64,000 bases of DNA from Fimbriimonadaceae bacterium (lineage in GTDB: Bacteria > Armatimonadota > Fimbriimonadia > Fimbriimonadales > Fimbriimonadaceae). Shown piece after piece: positions 49,544-58,851 of the stretch (within the stretch, counting starts at the first letter, position 1; the number at the start of each line of letters is the position of its first letter). Under the pieces are notes generated by a model. It was not told the DNA's origin and searched no databases. It was given only the letters and a program-made list of their open reading frames with translations. The position numbers were made by a program, and so were the translations under genes. Where the stretch lies: the NCBI GenBank assembly GCA_026129685.1, contig JAHCHO010000005.1:62001-126000 (forward strand). The letters are read 5' to 3'.

Positions 49544-50605
49544 ATGCACTCTCTTGACGACCGTTCCTTCGTCGAGCGCCTCGACCCCAAGGGGATGCTC
49601 CGGCTCACCGAAGCGTTTCCCGACCAGTGTCGGCGCGCACTTTCCATCGCGTCGGCGGCGGACCTTCGGTCGCCCGCGACGCCGATCCAGAACGTGGTCC
49701 TCGCGGGGCTCGGAGGCTCGGCGGCGGGCGGCGACTTCACGAAGGCCCTGTTCGACGCGGAGGGAAAGGTCCCGTTCCAGGTCGTGCGCGACTATGGCTT
49801 GCCCGGCTTTGTCGGTCCGAACACCCTGGTGATCTGTTCGAGCTACTCGGGCAACACCGAGGAGACGCTCGCCTCGTTCGCGGATGCCCACGCGCGAGGC
49901 GCGCACATCGTGGCGGTCACGAGCGGCGGCAAGCTCGCGGAGGCGTGCCGCGCACACGGTTATTCGGTTGTCCAGATTCCCGGTGGGCAACCGCCCCGCA
50001 CGGCTCTTGGCTTCATGCTCGTTCCGAGCATCGTCGTGTGCGAGCGGCTGGGTCTTCTTCCGAAACACGATTTCGAAGCCGCGATCCAGTACCTGGAGGC
50101 GACGCGCGCCCTGTTCGGCATGGACAACCTTTTCGACGAGAACGAGGCGAAGCAGACGGCGGCGCTCTTGCAGGGCGCGGTGTCGGTGTTGTACGGCCTC
50201 GGAGGATGGCAAGCGGCGGTGGCAAACCGCTGGAAGGGCCAGATCAACGAGAACGCGAAGAACATGACCTTCGCGAACGCCTTCCCCGAACTCAACCACA
50301 ACGAGATTCTGGGTTGGGTCAAGGCCAATGAACAGGGGGTGGGCCGGTGGGTCGCCCTGGTGCTGAACGACGGCGAGGAGTCGGCCAAGATGCGGACCCG
50401 CGCCCGGGTGACGGAAGGACTGATCGGCGACCTGGCGACGGTGCGCTACTTCGAGGCGGGCGGTCGGAACCTCCTCGAGAAGATTCTGAACCTGGTGTAC
50501 GCGGGCGACTTCGTCTCGCTGTACCTGGCGGCGCTGAACGGGGTGGACCCGGAGAACATCGACTCGATCAACATCCTCAAGGCCGAGTTGGCGAGCGTCG
50601 GCTAG
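49544..50605 (+). CDS. bifunctional phosphoglucose/phosphomannose isomerase
   Basis: 353 residues with two SIS domains: VVLAGLGGSAAGGDF and ICSSYSGNTEETLASF in the first, and LGGWQAAVANRWKGQINENA followed by FPELNHNEILGW in the second. The compact length and SYSGNTEET motif match the bacterial/archaeal PGI/PMI family that interconverts F6P with G6P or M6P. It begins 3 bp after ssb, so it belongs to the rpsF-ssb unit. Confidence 0.93.
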   Translation: MHSLDDRSFVERLDPKGMLRLTEAFPDQCRRALSIASAADLRSPATPIQNVVLAGLGGSAAGGDFTKALFDAEGKVPFQVVRDYGLPGFVGPNTLVICSSYSGNTEETLASFADAHARGAHIVAVTSGGKLAEACRAHGYSVVQIPGGQPPRTALGFMLVPSIVVCERLGLLPKHDFEAAIQYLEATRALFGMDNLFDENEAKQTAALLQGAVSVLYGLGGWQAAVANRWKGQINENAKNMTFANAFPELNHNEILGWVKANEQGVGRWVALVLNDGEESAKMRTRARVTEGLIGDLATVRYFEAGGRNLLEKILNLVYAGDFVSLYLAALNGVDPENIDSINILKAELASVG

Positions 50606-50654
50606 GTCCGGGCCCGTCGCTCTGCCTAGGTGACAGAACCGTTATTAAACGAAT

Positions 50655-50678
50655 CGCCGCTATCCTTGAATAGCGGCG
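50655..50678. terminator. hairpin between the PGI/PMI gene and the fic remnant
   Basis: CGCCGCTAT/ATAGCGGCG, a perfect 9-bp stem with a 6-nt loop, 50 bp past the PGI/PMI stop. It is flanked by the direct octamer TATTAAAC at 50643-50650 and 50684-50691. No T-tract follows, so either a weak terminator or a leftover of the element that brought the fic fragment. Confidence 0.5.
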
Positions 50679-50724
50679 TCGGCTATTAAACCGTGGGTCG
50701 AGGCCCGGCGGCGATGAATCCAGG

Positions 50725-50898
50725 ACACGCCGGCTCCTCCCATTCACGGCGAACGTCTCGTATCCTACGGCGAGCAAGGCGATGGGCGCCCTCGTGAGGC
50801 TTGGCATCGCGCGCGAGGTCACGGGTCGTCGCCGAGACCGCGTGTTCGCCTACGACCGGTACCTCGCGGTACTCAACGAGGGTGCCGAGCCTCTCTGA
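50725..50898 (+). pseudogene. decayed 3' end of a fic (Fic/DOC AMPylator) gene
   Basis: The plus-strand frame read to TGA 50896-50898 gives a typical C-terminal winged helix of Fic-family proteins: SYPTASKAMGALVRLGI, then REVTGRRRDRVFAYDRYLAV and LNEGAEPL. The catalytic Fic domain (HxFxxGNGRxxR) is absent upstream, and no start codon gives a full protein. Codon bias is still good, so loss is probably recent. The 435-bp interval 50606-51040 otherwise has only the hairpin and the ribosome site of the next gene. Confidence 0.75.
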
Positions 50899-51040
50899 AT
50901 ACTGGCCACCGTTTCGCCTTGAGTCCAACTCCCGTCTTGGTCCAGTCGTCCACATCGTTGTCAGCAGACCGGATGTGATCGGCGACCTTGGGGAAGGTCG
51001 GACGGCGTCGTCCCGCTTCGAAGCGGGCGGAGCACACAAG

Positions 51041-52081
51041 ATGGGTCCTTACCTCGCCTTGTTGACGGCTTGGAGTCTCGCGACTCCGCCGGCCGGATGC
51101 CTTGCTTACCTCGCCACAGGCGCCGGGGAGTCCGGTCGTCTGATCGTCCGGGACGTCTCGGCGGACGGCGAGTCGAGCGAACGGGCGTCGGTCGCGGTGG
51201 CCGGCACGATTGGGGAACTCGCCCTCGCGTCGACCGGGGACCGTCTGGCCTACACCGTCGGACCCGGGGCGGCGGGGTCGGTCGATCACCCGGACGCGGG
51301 ATTCCAGGTCGGTCTGCTGGACCTATTGAGCGGCAAGACCTCGACGGTGACCAAGGGCGAGGGTGGCTGGCTCGGCCTCTCCTGGTCCCCGGACGGCTTG
51401 AGCCTCGGGGCGATCTTTGGGGCGGACCGGGCGCGCGACGGGTCGCCGCCGGAGTCCTGGCTCCACCGAATTTCCCGGACGGGAACGGTGTCGCGGTTGC
51501 GGCGGATTGAAGGTGAGGTGCCCCGCCGGACGGCGGTCCTCACCGACGGGCGAATCGTCTACCGCTCGGAGAAGGGACGTTGGGTGGCGACGAGCGACGG
51601 GGATCCCTCGGAGACCCTTTTGACCGACCCCCAAATCGGCGCGAGCGATTGGCGCCTCTCCGCCGACGGGAAGACGGCCCTCGACGCGGACACCTTCGTG
51701 CTGCGAGCGGTGGGCGGTTCAAGTGGCATCGTGTGGGAACTGCCCTCCGGGCATCGCTTTGACCTCGGGCGGGGTGGATCGAACCTGGCCGTCTCGGCGA
51801 ACGGAGAGCGATACCTAGCCTGGGCGCGCGACCTGACGGGGCGCAAGACCATCGTCGGAAGCGGCCCGTTCGCGAAACGGACGGTGATCACCATCATGTT
51901 GGAGGGCCGGTGGGAGCCGATCGGGGTCTCGAACGATGGCGACTGGATGGTCGCGAAGCCGGGAACCTCGATCGAGAGTTCGGCGGCCGTGGCCGTTCAT
52001 CTGGCCACGGGCAAGGTGGTTCCTTACCTTCGAGGGACCGATTTGGTCGCACGCGCCACCTGGATGGAATCCCCCCGGTAG
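51041..52081 (+). CDS. secreted beta-propeller-like (TolB/WD40-type) protein
   Basis: 346 residues with a probable signal peptide (MGPYLALLTAWSLATPPAG). The mature part shows repeated strand-turn units with LALASTGDRLAYTVG, LGLSWSPDGLSLGAIFG, WRLSADGKTALDADT and LAVSANGERYLAWARD, the SxDG/SWSPDG turns of TolB/WD40 propellers. GGAG eight bases before ATG 51041 supports this start. Function unknown; probably periplasmic or surface-exposed. It precedes the diguanylate cyclase gene by 108 bp. Confidence 0.7.
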   Translation: MGPYLALLTAWSLATPPAGCLAYLATGAGESGRLIVRDVSADGESSERASVAVAGTIGELALASTGDRLAYTVGPGAAGSVDHPDAGFQVGLLDLLSGKTSTVTKGEGGWLGLSWSPDGLSLGAIFGADRARDGSPPESWLHRISRTGTVSRLRRIEGEVPRRTAVLTDGRIVYRSEKGRWVATSDGDPSETLLTDPQIGASDWRLSADGKTALDADTFVLRAVGGSSGIVWELPSGHRFDLGRGGSNLAVSANGERYLAWARDLTGRKTIVGSGPFAKRTVITIMLEGRWEPIGVSNDGDWMVAKPGTSIESSAAVAVHLATGKVVPYLRGTDLVARATWMESPR

Positions 52082-52189
52082 GATTGCCCGCGCATCCCGA
52101 CCGGTTTTGCCGTCGCCGCCGATCACCGCCTCGCCTCGCGCCGAAGATGTTGGTAGGCCGAGGCGTTCTGACTTCGGCCACCGACGGCG

Positions 52190-54403
52190 ATGGGCGAGCA
52201 GTTCAAGACCATAGCGACCTTAGCGCGCGCGCTGCGCGCGATCGTCGTCGTGTTGCTTGGGCTTCTCCTTTCGGCTCCATCGGGGGCGCAGACGGTTCGC
52301 GACGGGAGGGCCGACTTGTCCGGGCACGACTTCGCGCGGGGGCCAGTGGTTGCCCTGGACGGGGAATGGCGGTTCGTCCCCGGCGCGGATTCGAGCACGG
52401 TGGACGACCTTGGCGGCTCGATCCGTCCGATCCGGGTTCCGGGCCTCTGGGGTAGCCACGGGGTTCGCTTCCAGCCCTCGATCGGTCGCGGCACCTACCT
52501 TCTCCAACTGCGCGTTCCAGCAGGGGCGGGTCGGCTCGGGTTGGCGTTGCCCTGGATCAACGGCGCGTTCGAGTTGCGCGCGAACGGGGTGCGGATCGGG
52601 GGGCAAGGTCGGGTGGGCGACGCGCGCACCGAGATCGCTCGGTCGAGGCCGACGGTGTACGCTTTGCCCGAATCGCCGACCGGTCGGTACGAGGTCAGGC
52701 TCGCCGTGTCGAACCACGTTCACGCCGAGGGTGGATTGCGCGGGTCAATCACGCTCGGGCGGTACGAGTCGTTGTCGAGGGAGGCGGAGCGGCAGGACAT
52801 CTTTGGTTGGGTGATCTTGGGCGCGGCGCTCGCGATCACCGCGCACTACCTCGTCACGTTTGCGGTGTCACGGGACGTGGGCTACGGGCTGTTCGCCGGC
52901 CTGGCGGCGTCCTTGGGTCTCTACCTCTTCGTCGATCGGGGCCTCCACTACCGCGTTCTCCCATGGATGACGGAGGGTCCGAGTCTGCGCGTCGCCTACC
53001 TCCTGCTCGCGGGGATCGTGCCCCTGACCTTCGGGTTTCTGCACCGGCTGTTCCCGAACGAGGTCAACACGCGGACGGTCCGCGCGGTCTGCCTTGTCGC
53101 CGGGTGCTTCGTCGCCGTCGTGGTGGGTACGGAACCGCTCTTGTTCACTCGGCTCCGCGACGCGCTCATCGTCTTTGTGGTGGGATCGTACGGGGTGGCG
53201 GGTTGGCTGACGCTAAGGGCCTGGCGGCACCGCCGGGATGGGGCGACGCTCGTCGTCCTAACGTTCCTTGTGGCTTTGCTCGCCGCCTTCCACGAGGCGC
53301 TTCTATTCTTCGGGGCTCACCAGGGACCCTCGATGATCGGTCTGGCACTCGTCGTCTTCTCGCTCGGAAACGCGGCCGCCCTGGGCGACGCGGTCCAGCG
53401 AACCCAACGCGCGGTCCTCAGCCTGGGCGAGGACTTGGCGCGTCTCAACGCGACGCTCGAGGAGCGCATCGCCGACCGCACGCACGCCTTGGCGCAGAGC
53501 GAGCGGCGTTTCCGCGACGTTTCCGAAGCCGTCGGCGAGTTCATTTGGGAGACGGACGCGCGCGGGGTGTTCGTTTACTTGAGCGGCCGGGTGCGCGACG
53601 TGCTGCGATACGGCCCGGAGGACCTTCTTGGCCGGTCGCTCTTCTCGCTGATGACGGAGGACGTGCGGGCCCAATCGGCGGGACTGATGGACGCGAACGA
53701 GAGCCCCGACGGATTCCGGGGGGCCGAGATCGAGGCGCTCGACCGGCGCGGCGGCGTGGTGGTGTTGCAGGTCAGCGGGATTCCGATCTACGAGGAAACG
53801 GGCGCGCTCGCCGGTTGGCGGGGGGCGGCCCTCGATGTCACGGAGCGCAAGCGGGCGGAGGCGCGCCTCCACGAACTGGCGCAGACCGACCCTCTCACGG
53901 GTTTGGCGAACCGACGGAGTTTCCTCGATATGGTGAACGAGGTGATCGCCCGGTGCCGCCGCGAGGACCGGCCGGCGGCGATGCTCCTCCTCGACATCGA
54001 CCATTTCAAGCGGGTGAACGACACGTATGGGCACGAGGCCGGCGATGCGGTGATCGAAGCGGTGGCGGCGTCGCTCAAGCGCCTGTTGCGCGACGAGGAC
54101 GTGGTGGCGCGCTACGGGGGAGAGGAGTTCGCGCTGTTCTTGCCCAACACCGCGAAGGCGACCGCCTACCGGATCGGTGAGCGCGTGCGGAGATCGCTGG
54201 CCGAGGAGACGATCGAGTTCGGAGCCGAGCCCCTCACGATTACCGCCAGCATCGGACTCTCGGCGGCGGAAGCCGACGACTTGGACGCTCGGCGGCTGTT
54301 GCGCGAGGCGGACCAAGCCCTCTATGCGGCCAAGCGAGGCGGTCGCAACCAGACCGTGACCTACGAGATCGCCGTCGCCGTCGCGGGTTCGGACGCGGCC
54401 TAA
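52190..54403 (+). CDS. membrane-bound diguanylate cyclase (7TMR-DISM, PAS, GGDEF)
   Basis: 737 residues. A signal/anchor helix (AIVVVLLGLLLSA) leads to an extracytoplasmic carbohydrate-binding-like DISM domain (about 50-200), seven membrane helices (about 205-400), a short coiled coil, a PAS domain (about 435-555; RRFRDVSEAVGEFIWETDA, ending DVTERKRAEARL) and a GGDEF domain (about 560-720). The active motif is GGEEF at about 642-646; the inhibitory site RxxD (RDED) lies five residues before it. It should make c-di-GMP and respond to an external ligand. Its stop shares 4 bp with the convergent GH51 gene. Confidence 0.93.
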   Translation: MGEQFKTIATLARALRAIVVVLLGLLLSAPSGAQTVRDGRADLSGHDFARGPVVALDGEWRFVPGADSSTVDDLGGSIRPIRVPGLWGSHGVRFQPSIGRGTYLLQLRVPAGAGRLGLALPWINGAFELRANGVRIGGQGRVGDARTEIARSRPTVYALPESPTGRYEVRLAVSNHVHAEGGLRGSITLGRYESLSREAERQDIFGWVILGAALAITAHYLVTFAVSRDVGYGLFAGLAASLGLYLFVDRGLHYRVLPWMTEGPSLRVAYLLLAGIVPLTFGFLHRLFPNEVNTRTVRAVCLVAGCFVAVVVGTEPLLFTRLRDALIVFVVGSYGVAGWLTLRAWRHRRDGATLVVLTFLVALLAAFHEALLFFGAHQGPSMIGLALVVFSLGNAAALGDAVQRTQRAVLSLGEDLARLNATLEERIADRTHALAQSERRFRDVSEAVGEFIWETDARGVFVYLSGRVRDVLRYGPEDLLGRSLFSLMTEDVRAQSAGLMDANESPDGFRGAEIEALDRRGGVVVLQVSGIPIYEETGALAGWRGAALDVTERKRAEARLHELAQTDPLTGLANRRSFLDMVNEVIARCRREDRPAAMLLLDIDHFKRVNDTYGHEAGDAVIEAVAASLKRLLRDEDVVARYGGEEFALFLPNTAKATAYRIGERVRRSLAEETIEFGAEPLTITASIGLSAAEADDLDARRLLREADQALYAAKRGGRNQTVTYEIAVAVAGSDAA

Positions 54404-56712
54404 GGGCGCAAGGCCACCTTGATCACCGTGACCGCGTAAGGCTCGACGGAGATCGAGGACCCGTCCCACTGGAAGGGCGATTCGCGGACCACGATCCGGT
54501 CGGGGGATTCGGGGTCGTTGTAGGCCTGCGGATCGGGATCGCCGATCGTCCAACGGGTTCCTTCGAACGCGGGCGCGAGGCCCTTCAACTCCATGCGAAG
54601 GGTCTGGGGCAGCGCGGTCGGGTTCACGATGCCAAGGGTCAGCGCCTTGCGGTCGGCGGTGAGGGCGGCGGCCACGTCGAGCGGTTCGGGCGCACCGCCG
54701 ACCAAGCAGGGGATCGTGCCCCAAACCTTACGGTACAGCTTCAGCACCAGGCCGGTCGTCTCGAAAGCCGATTTCGTCGGCGTCGTCTTGATGCAGCCGA
54801 TGACGTTGACGGTTTGGGCGTATTGCGCCATCTCGTAGACGTCGGTGTTCCGGTAGAACTCGTGGAGGCCGGCGGCGATGCCAAGGCCGTCCTTGACGAA
54901 GTACCGCGTTCCCAGTTCGCCGAACACGTGGGGGCCGTACCAGTAGTTCCACTCGTCCATCGCGATCTTGATGTTCTTGCCCTGGAGGCTGGGAAGCGTC
55001 TTGCGGAGTTCACGGTGGAGGTCGGCTTTGCGTTTGATGGCGGCGGGCACCTGGGCGACGTGAGCGGGCACGCTCGGGCGCTCTTGAACGTAGAAATGTT
55101 CGCTGAGGAGTTCCATCGCGTCGGCACAACGCGTCAGCATCCCCTGCGACCAGCCGCCCCACGCCACTTCGCCGACCGCGATGATGCGGATCTTGGGGTC
55201 CACCTTGCGCATGCGGGCGGCGAAATCGTTGTGCTTGACGACGTACTGGTCGAGGCTCATGTGGCCGAGTTGCCAGTTGCCGTACATCTCGTTGCCGATT
55301 CCCCACCAGGCGACGTTCCAAGGGTCTCGGCGCCCGTTCTTGGCGCGCTCGCGGCCCATCGGGGTGTTTGGCGCTCCGTTGACGTATTCCAGCCACTGAG
55401 CCGCCGAGTACGAGTCGCCGAAGCCGGCGTTGACGACGATCAACGGTTCGGTGCCGATTGCCTCGCAGAAGGCGAGGAACTCGTGGGTCCCGAAGTCGTT
55501 GTGCTCGACGCCGGTCCAAGCCGGGTTGCGTCGGGGCGGCCGACGATCGGGGTCGCCGAGGCCGTCGCGCCACTCATAGCCGCTGACGAAGTTGCCGCCG
55601 GGCCAACGGTAGAGGGGGGCGTCCAGCTGCTTGAGGAGGGCGAGGACGTCGGCTCGCATGCCCTTGACGTTGTCGGCGGGCATGAGGGAGACCGTTCCGA
55701 CGGTGAAGGGGCCGGGTCCGCTGATCTCGAGGCGACCGGTCTTGGTATCCAAAGGGGAGCGGAATCGGAATCGCGAGAGCGCATAGCCGCCGCCGGCGGC
55801 CACGTTGACCGTCTCCCGCTCGCCGGGTTCGTTCCCCCAGATCAGGCTGACCTTGGCGGGACCTCGGCCCTTGAGCCAGATTCGCCCGACGTACTCCTTG
55901 TCTCGCACGAGATGCAAGCCCGCCTGGGAGAACCCGCCGCCGGTCGCAACCGGGGAGTGTTCGCCGACGAAGGCGTCCTTCGCGGCCATCGTCACCGTCG
56001 CGCCGGGCAGGGCCTTCCAAGGGGATCGATCGTCGCCAACGGGGTAGAAGAACTTGCGGTCTTCGAGCATTTCCGCCCAGATGCCGCCGTAAATGCAGCG
56101 CCCGAGGTGCTCGATGAACTGGCTGTAAAGGTACTTGCTGATCGGTGGCCCAGTCTGTGCGGCGTCCACGACGACCCGGGGGGCGATCTCGCGCTGGCCG
56201 AGGAGTTCCAGGCGAAGGTCGTCGAACCAAGCCTTGCCCTTGGCCGTTCCGTGGTATCCGATCAGGCAGTTGATCTCCACGAGATCGTCGGCCGTCGTGT
56301 CGAAGGTGGTCTCGACCCTCGTCCAGTCATGGGTGCCTTGGATCGGGGGGGTGCGCTCGTCCCGCGAGTGGAGGTTCAGGAGCGCGCCCCGATCCCCTTC
56401 GGCGACAATGTTCTCGGTCTTGATCCAGCCGGTGAGCCGGTAGCGGGCATAGGGAAGCACCTGCGCGCGCACGGACCAGCCCGCGTCCGCCCCGCCATCG
56501 GAGGCGACGGAGACGCAACGCTCGCCGTCTCGGGCGCCCTTGGTTTCGACGGCGAAGACGGCTTGGCCCGCCCAAGTGTTGCGCCGCCAGCCGACCGGGT
56601 TGCCTTCCGCCACCGTTTCGAACGAGCCGTTCGGCGGGAGATTCTGGACGTCCGAGACCGGTTCGGGCGAGACGAGCCAGGCGACCGCGCATAGGACGGA
56701 GATCGAGACCAT
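54400..56712 (-). CDS. exported alpha-L-arabinofuranosidase, GH51, with N-terminal carbohydrate-binding module
   Basis: 770 residues from ATG 56712, with a signal peptide (MVSISVLCAVAWLVS). A CBM4/9-like beta-sandwich (about 25-165; NGSFETVAEGNPVGWRR) precedes the GH51 barrel: FIEHLGRCIYGGIWAEML, YRWPGGNFVSGYEWRDGLG, the acid/base Glu in WGIGNEMYGNW (about 475) and the nucleophile Glu in MDEWNYWYG (about 586), then a C-terminal beta-sandwich. It removes arabinofuranosyl side chains from plant-type polysaccharides. TATGAC lies six bases before the ATG. Longer upstream frames are not homologous. Confidence 0.93.
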   Translation of the reverse strand: MVSISVLCAVAWLVSPEPVSDVQNLPPNGSFETVAEGNPVGWRRNTWAGQAVFAVETKGARDGERCVSVASDGGADAGWSVRAQVLPYARYRLTGWIKTENIVAEGDRGALLNLHSRDERTPPIQGTHDWTRVETTFDTTADDLVEINCLIGYHGTAKGKAWFDDLRLELLGQREIAPRVVVDAAQTGPPISKYLYSQFIEHLGRCIYGGIWAEMLEDRKFFYPVGDDRSPWKALPGATVTMAAKDAFVGEHSPVATGGGFSQAGLHLVRDKEYVGRIWLKGRGPAKVSLIWGNEPGERETVNVAAGGGYALSRFRFRSPLDTKTGRLEISGPGPFTVGTVSLMPADNVKGMRADVLALLKQLDAPLYRWPGGNFVSGYEWRDGLGDPDRRPPRRNPAWTGVEHNDFGTHEFLAFCEAIGTEPLIVVNAGFGDSYSAAQWLEYVNGAPNTPMGRERAKNGRRDPWNVAWWGIGNEMYGNWQLGHMSLDQYVVKHNDFAARMRKVDPKIRIIAVGEVAWGGWSQGMLTRCADAMELLSEHFYVQERPSVPAHVAQVPAAIKRKADLHRELRKTLPSLQGKNIKIAMDEWNYWYGPHVFGELGTRYFVKDGLGIAAGLHEFYRNTDVYEMAQYAQTVNVIGCIKTTPTKSAFETTGLVLKLYRKVWGTIPCLVGGAPEPLDVAAALTADRKALTLGIVNPTALPQTLRMELKGLAPAFEGTRWTIGDPDPQAYNDPESPDRIVVRESPFQWDGSSISVEPYAVTVIKVALRP

Positions 56713-56829
56713 GTTCCGGTCATACCCCTTTGGGGGCGCGAGGGTGTTGGGTCCCCCCGTTTCGGCGCAATCCGGCGACTCCGACGGCGCGCCGGGGCGT
56801 AAACTGTCGAAGCGAGACCGTCGTCGTTC

Positions 56830-57774
56830 ATGGACCCATCCCCTACCGCCACCCCGCAGGAGCTTCGTGAGCAGGCCCTTGAGCGCATCCATCAGGAGGC
56901 GTTCGAGGACGCCCTCTCGGTGGCCGATCGATTGGTGGAGGTCGAGCCGGAAGGATCGTCCGGCCATATGCTTCGGGGGATCGCGCTCTCGCAACTTGAT
57001 CGCGCCCGCGAGGCGGAGGAGGCGTTCGCGGAGGCGTTGCGGCTCGACCCGGAAAACCACCGAACCCTGTACAACCTCGCGGTTCACCACGCAAGGGCGG
57101 GCGAGGTGGACAAGGTGTCGGCCCTCGCGAAGCGGGCGCTCGCCGCCGACCCGTACCATCAGCCGACGCACGACCTGATCGCCTGGGCGCGCGAGGCGAG
57201 CTTCCCCTCCGACGGGGCTCCGATTCGCGAGGTCCGTCCCGAAGGAGACCTTCCCGGCGAGACTCAGGAGGGCTTGTCGGCCCCGATCTCAACGGATCCG
57301 GATGCGGACCTCTGGCCGCCCGCGAGCGAGGCGGCGAGGACCGAGACAACCAGGTCGTTTTCTCCGGCGCCCCCGGTCATCGCGCGGCGGTCGGGTCTCG
57401 GACCGAGCTGGACCGTCCTAGGGTGGGGTCTCGTCGTCCTTGGATTCGCGCTCCAGGTGGCGACCTACGCTCCCCTGATGCGGCTCGCCCGCGAGGTGGC
57501 GGGGGACGAGAAGGAGGCCTCGTTCGCGGAGATCTACTCGAAGGCGCAGAGGATGGCGGATCAGGTGCCCGACTGGGTCTCGGTCGGGATGTTGGGCCTG
57601 ATCTTCCTCGCGTTCGTGTCCTTCGCCTATGTGGCGATCGACGTCCGGGACCGCAAGGGTTCGGTCGGCTGGACCGTCGCGTTGGGTCTGTGCGCGCTGG
57701 TTTCCTGCCTCTGCGGATTCGGATCGTGGTTGGCCCTTCCGGCCTACCTGTTGTTCGGCCGAGGGCGACGCTAG
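56830..57774 (+). CDS. TPR protein with C-terminal membrane helices
   Basis: 314 residues. Residues 10-115 form about three TPR repeats (REQALERIHQEAFEDALSVA, MLRGIALSQLDRAREAEEAF, LYNLAVHHARAGEVDKVSAL). A linker of about 70 residues is followed by three or four hydrophobic segments (VLGWGLVVLGFALQVATYA, VGMLGLIFLAFVSFAYVAI, WTVALGLCALVSCLCGFGSW). Cytoplasmic TPR on a membrane anchor suggests a protein-assembly role; the partner is unknown. Confidence 0.72.
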   Translation: MDPSPTATPQELREQALERIHQEAFEDALSVADRLVEVEPEGSSGHMLRGIALSQLDRAREAEEAFAEALRLDPENHRTLYNLAVHHARAGEVDKVSALAKRALAADPYHQPTHDLIAWAREASFPSDGAPIREVRPEGDLPGETQEGLSAPISTDPDADLWPPASEAARTETTRSFSPAPPVIARRSGLGPSWTVLGWGLVVLGFALQVATYAPLMRLAREVAGDEKEASFAEIYSKAQRMADQVPDWVSVGMLGLIFLAFVSFAYVAIDVRDRKGSVGWTVALGLCALVSCLCGFGSWLALPAYLLFGRGRR

Positions 57775-57794
57775 CGTGTTAGAATAGCCGCATC

Positions 57795-58664
57795 GTGAAC
57801 CCGTCTCCGTCCGCCGACCACGGCCCGTCCCCCGACGATGTCGCGTTTTACCGCCGCGAGGGTTACCTGCTGGTGCGCGGTCTTTTCTCGGAAGCGGAGT
57901 GTGCCCACTTGCGGGGGTATTTCACCGAGATGGTCGAGCGCGGCGGCGATGGTTGGGCGGAAGGCGGCGTGCATCCGGAGAGCGACGATCCCCTGAAACG
58001 GTACCCCCGACTGCTGCAGCCTCATCGCGGGGACGAGGTCGCTTTCCGTTACATGGTGGACGAACGGATTCGCGTGCGTCTGACCGCCTTCTACGATCGG
58101 GAACCGCTGGCCGTCCAGACGATGGTGTACTTCAAGCCGCCGGGCGCCCGGGGCCAGGCGCTTCACCAGGATCAGCGTTACCTGCGGGCGGAGCCGGGCA
58201 CCTGCATGGCGGCTTGGCTCGCCTTGGAGGACATCGACGCGGAGAACGGGTGCCTGGAGATCGTGCCCGGCACGCAGGACATCCCGATGCTCTGCCCGGG
58301 CGACTCCGACACCGACCGCAGCTTCACGCGGGACCAGGTGCCGGTGCCGCGCGGGTCGGAGCCGCAACGCGTCGAAATGAGGACGGGCGACGTGCTGTTC
58401 TTCAACGGTTCGCTCGTGCACGGCTCGGGCCCGAACCTATCGAAGGACCGGTTCCGACGGATCATCGTCGGCCACTACATCGAGGGGGAGGCCGAGAAGG
58501 TTGCCCACTACTACTTCCCGGTGTACCGGTTCGACGGTTCGATCGTCGAGGGCCTGGAGGAGAACCCATGGGGCGGCGGCCCGTGCGGGGTTCTGGTGGA
58601 CCGGGACGGGGAGCAGGTGATCGAGATGACGGGCGACATGGCGGCGGCCACGGCCGCGCACTGA
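57795..58664 (+). CDS. phytanoyl-CoA dioxygenase (PhyH) family protein
   Basis: 289 residues, GTG start at 57795. The PhyH jelly-roll has the Fe(II) facial triad: HxD in ALHQDQRYL (H and D at about 122-124) and the distal His in LVHGSGPN (about 207), with a C-terminal Arg in RRIIVGHY as candidate 2-oxoglutarate ligand. LALEDIDAENGCLEIVPGTQ is a family block. These enzymes hydroxylate diverse small molecules; the substrate is unknown. TAGAAT lies nine bases before the GTG. The 187-bp gap downstream shows no gene. Confidence 0.9.
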   Translation: MNPSPSADHGPSPDDVAFYRREGYLLVRGLFSEAECAHLRGYFTEMVERGGDGWAEGGVHPESDDPLKRYPRLLQPHRGDEVAFRYMVDERIRVRLTAFYDREPLAVQTMVYFKPPGARGQALHQDQRYLRAEPGTCMAAWLALEDIDAENGCLEIVPGTQDIPMLCPGDSDTDRSFTRDQVPVPRGSEPQRVEMRTGDVLFFNGSLVHGSGPNLSKDRFRRIIVGHYIEGEAEKVAHYYFPVYRFDGSIVEGLEENPWGGGPCGVLVDRDGEQVIEMTGDMAAATAAH

Positions 58665-58851
58665 ACCCCGGCGGGGTCGGGACGGTCCTACGCCCGGGCG
58701 CGTCCGCGCGTGTATCGTCGTGATCCCGCCGAACCACGCCCGGTCGATGGCGTCGGAGATGAACCCGCCTTAACGTGGGAATCGTCCGGGCGGGGTCGAA
58801 CGTGATAAAAGTAGAGGCGACGGTCGAGGCCTTGGGCGGCCATCCGGATCC

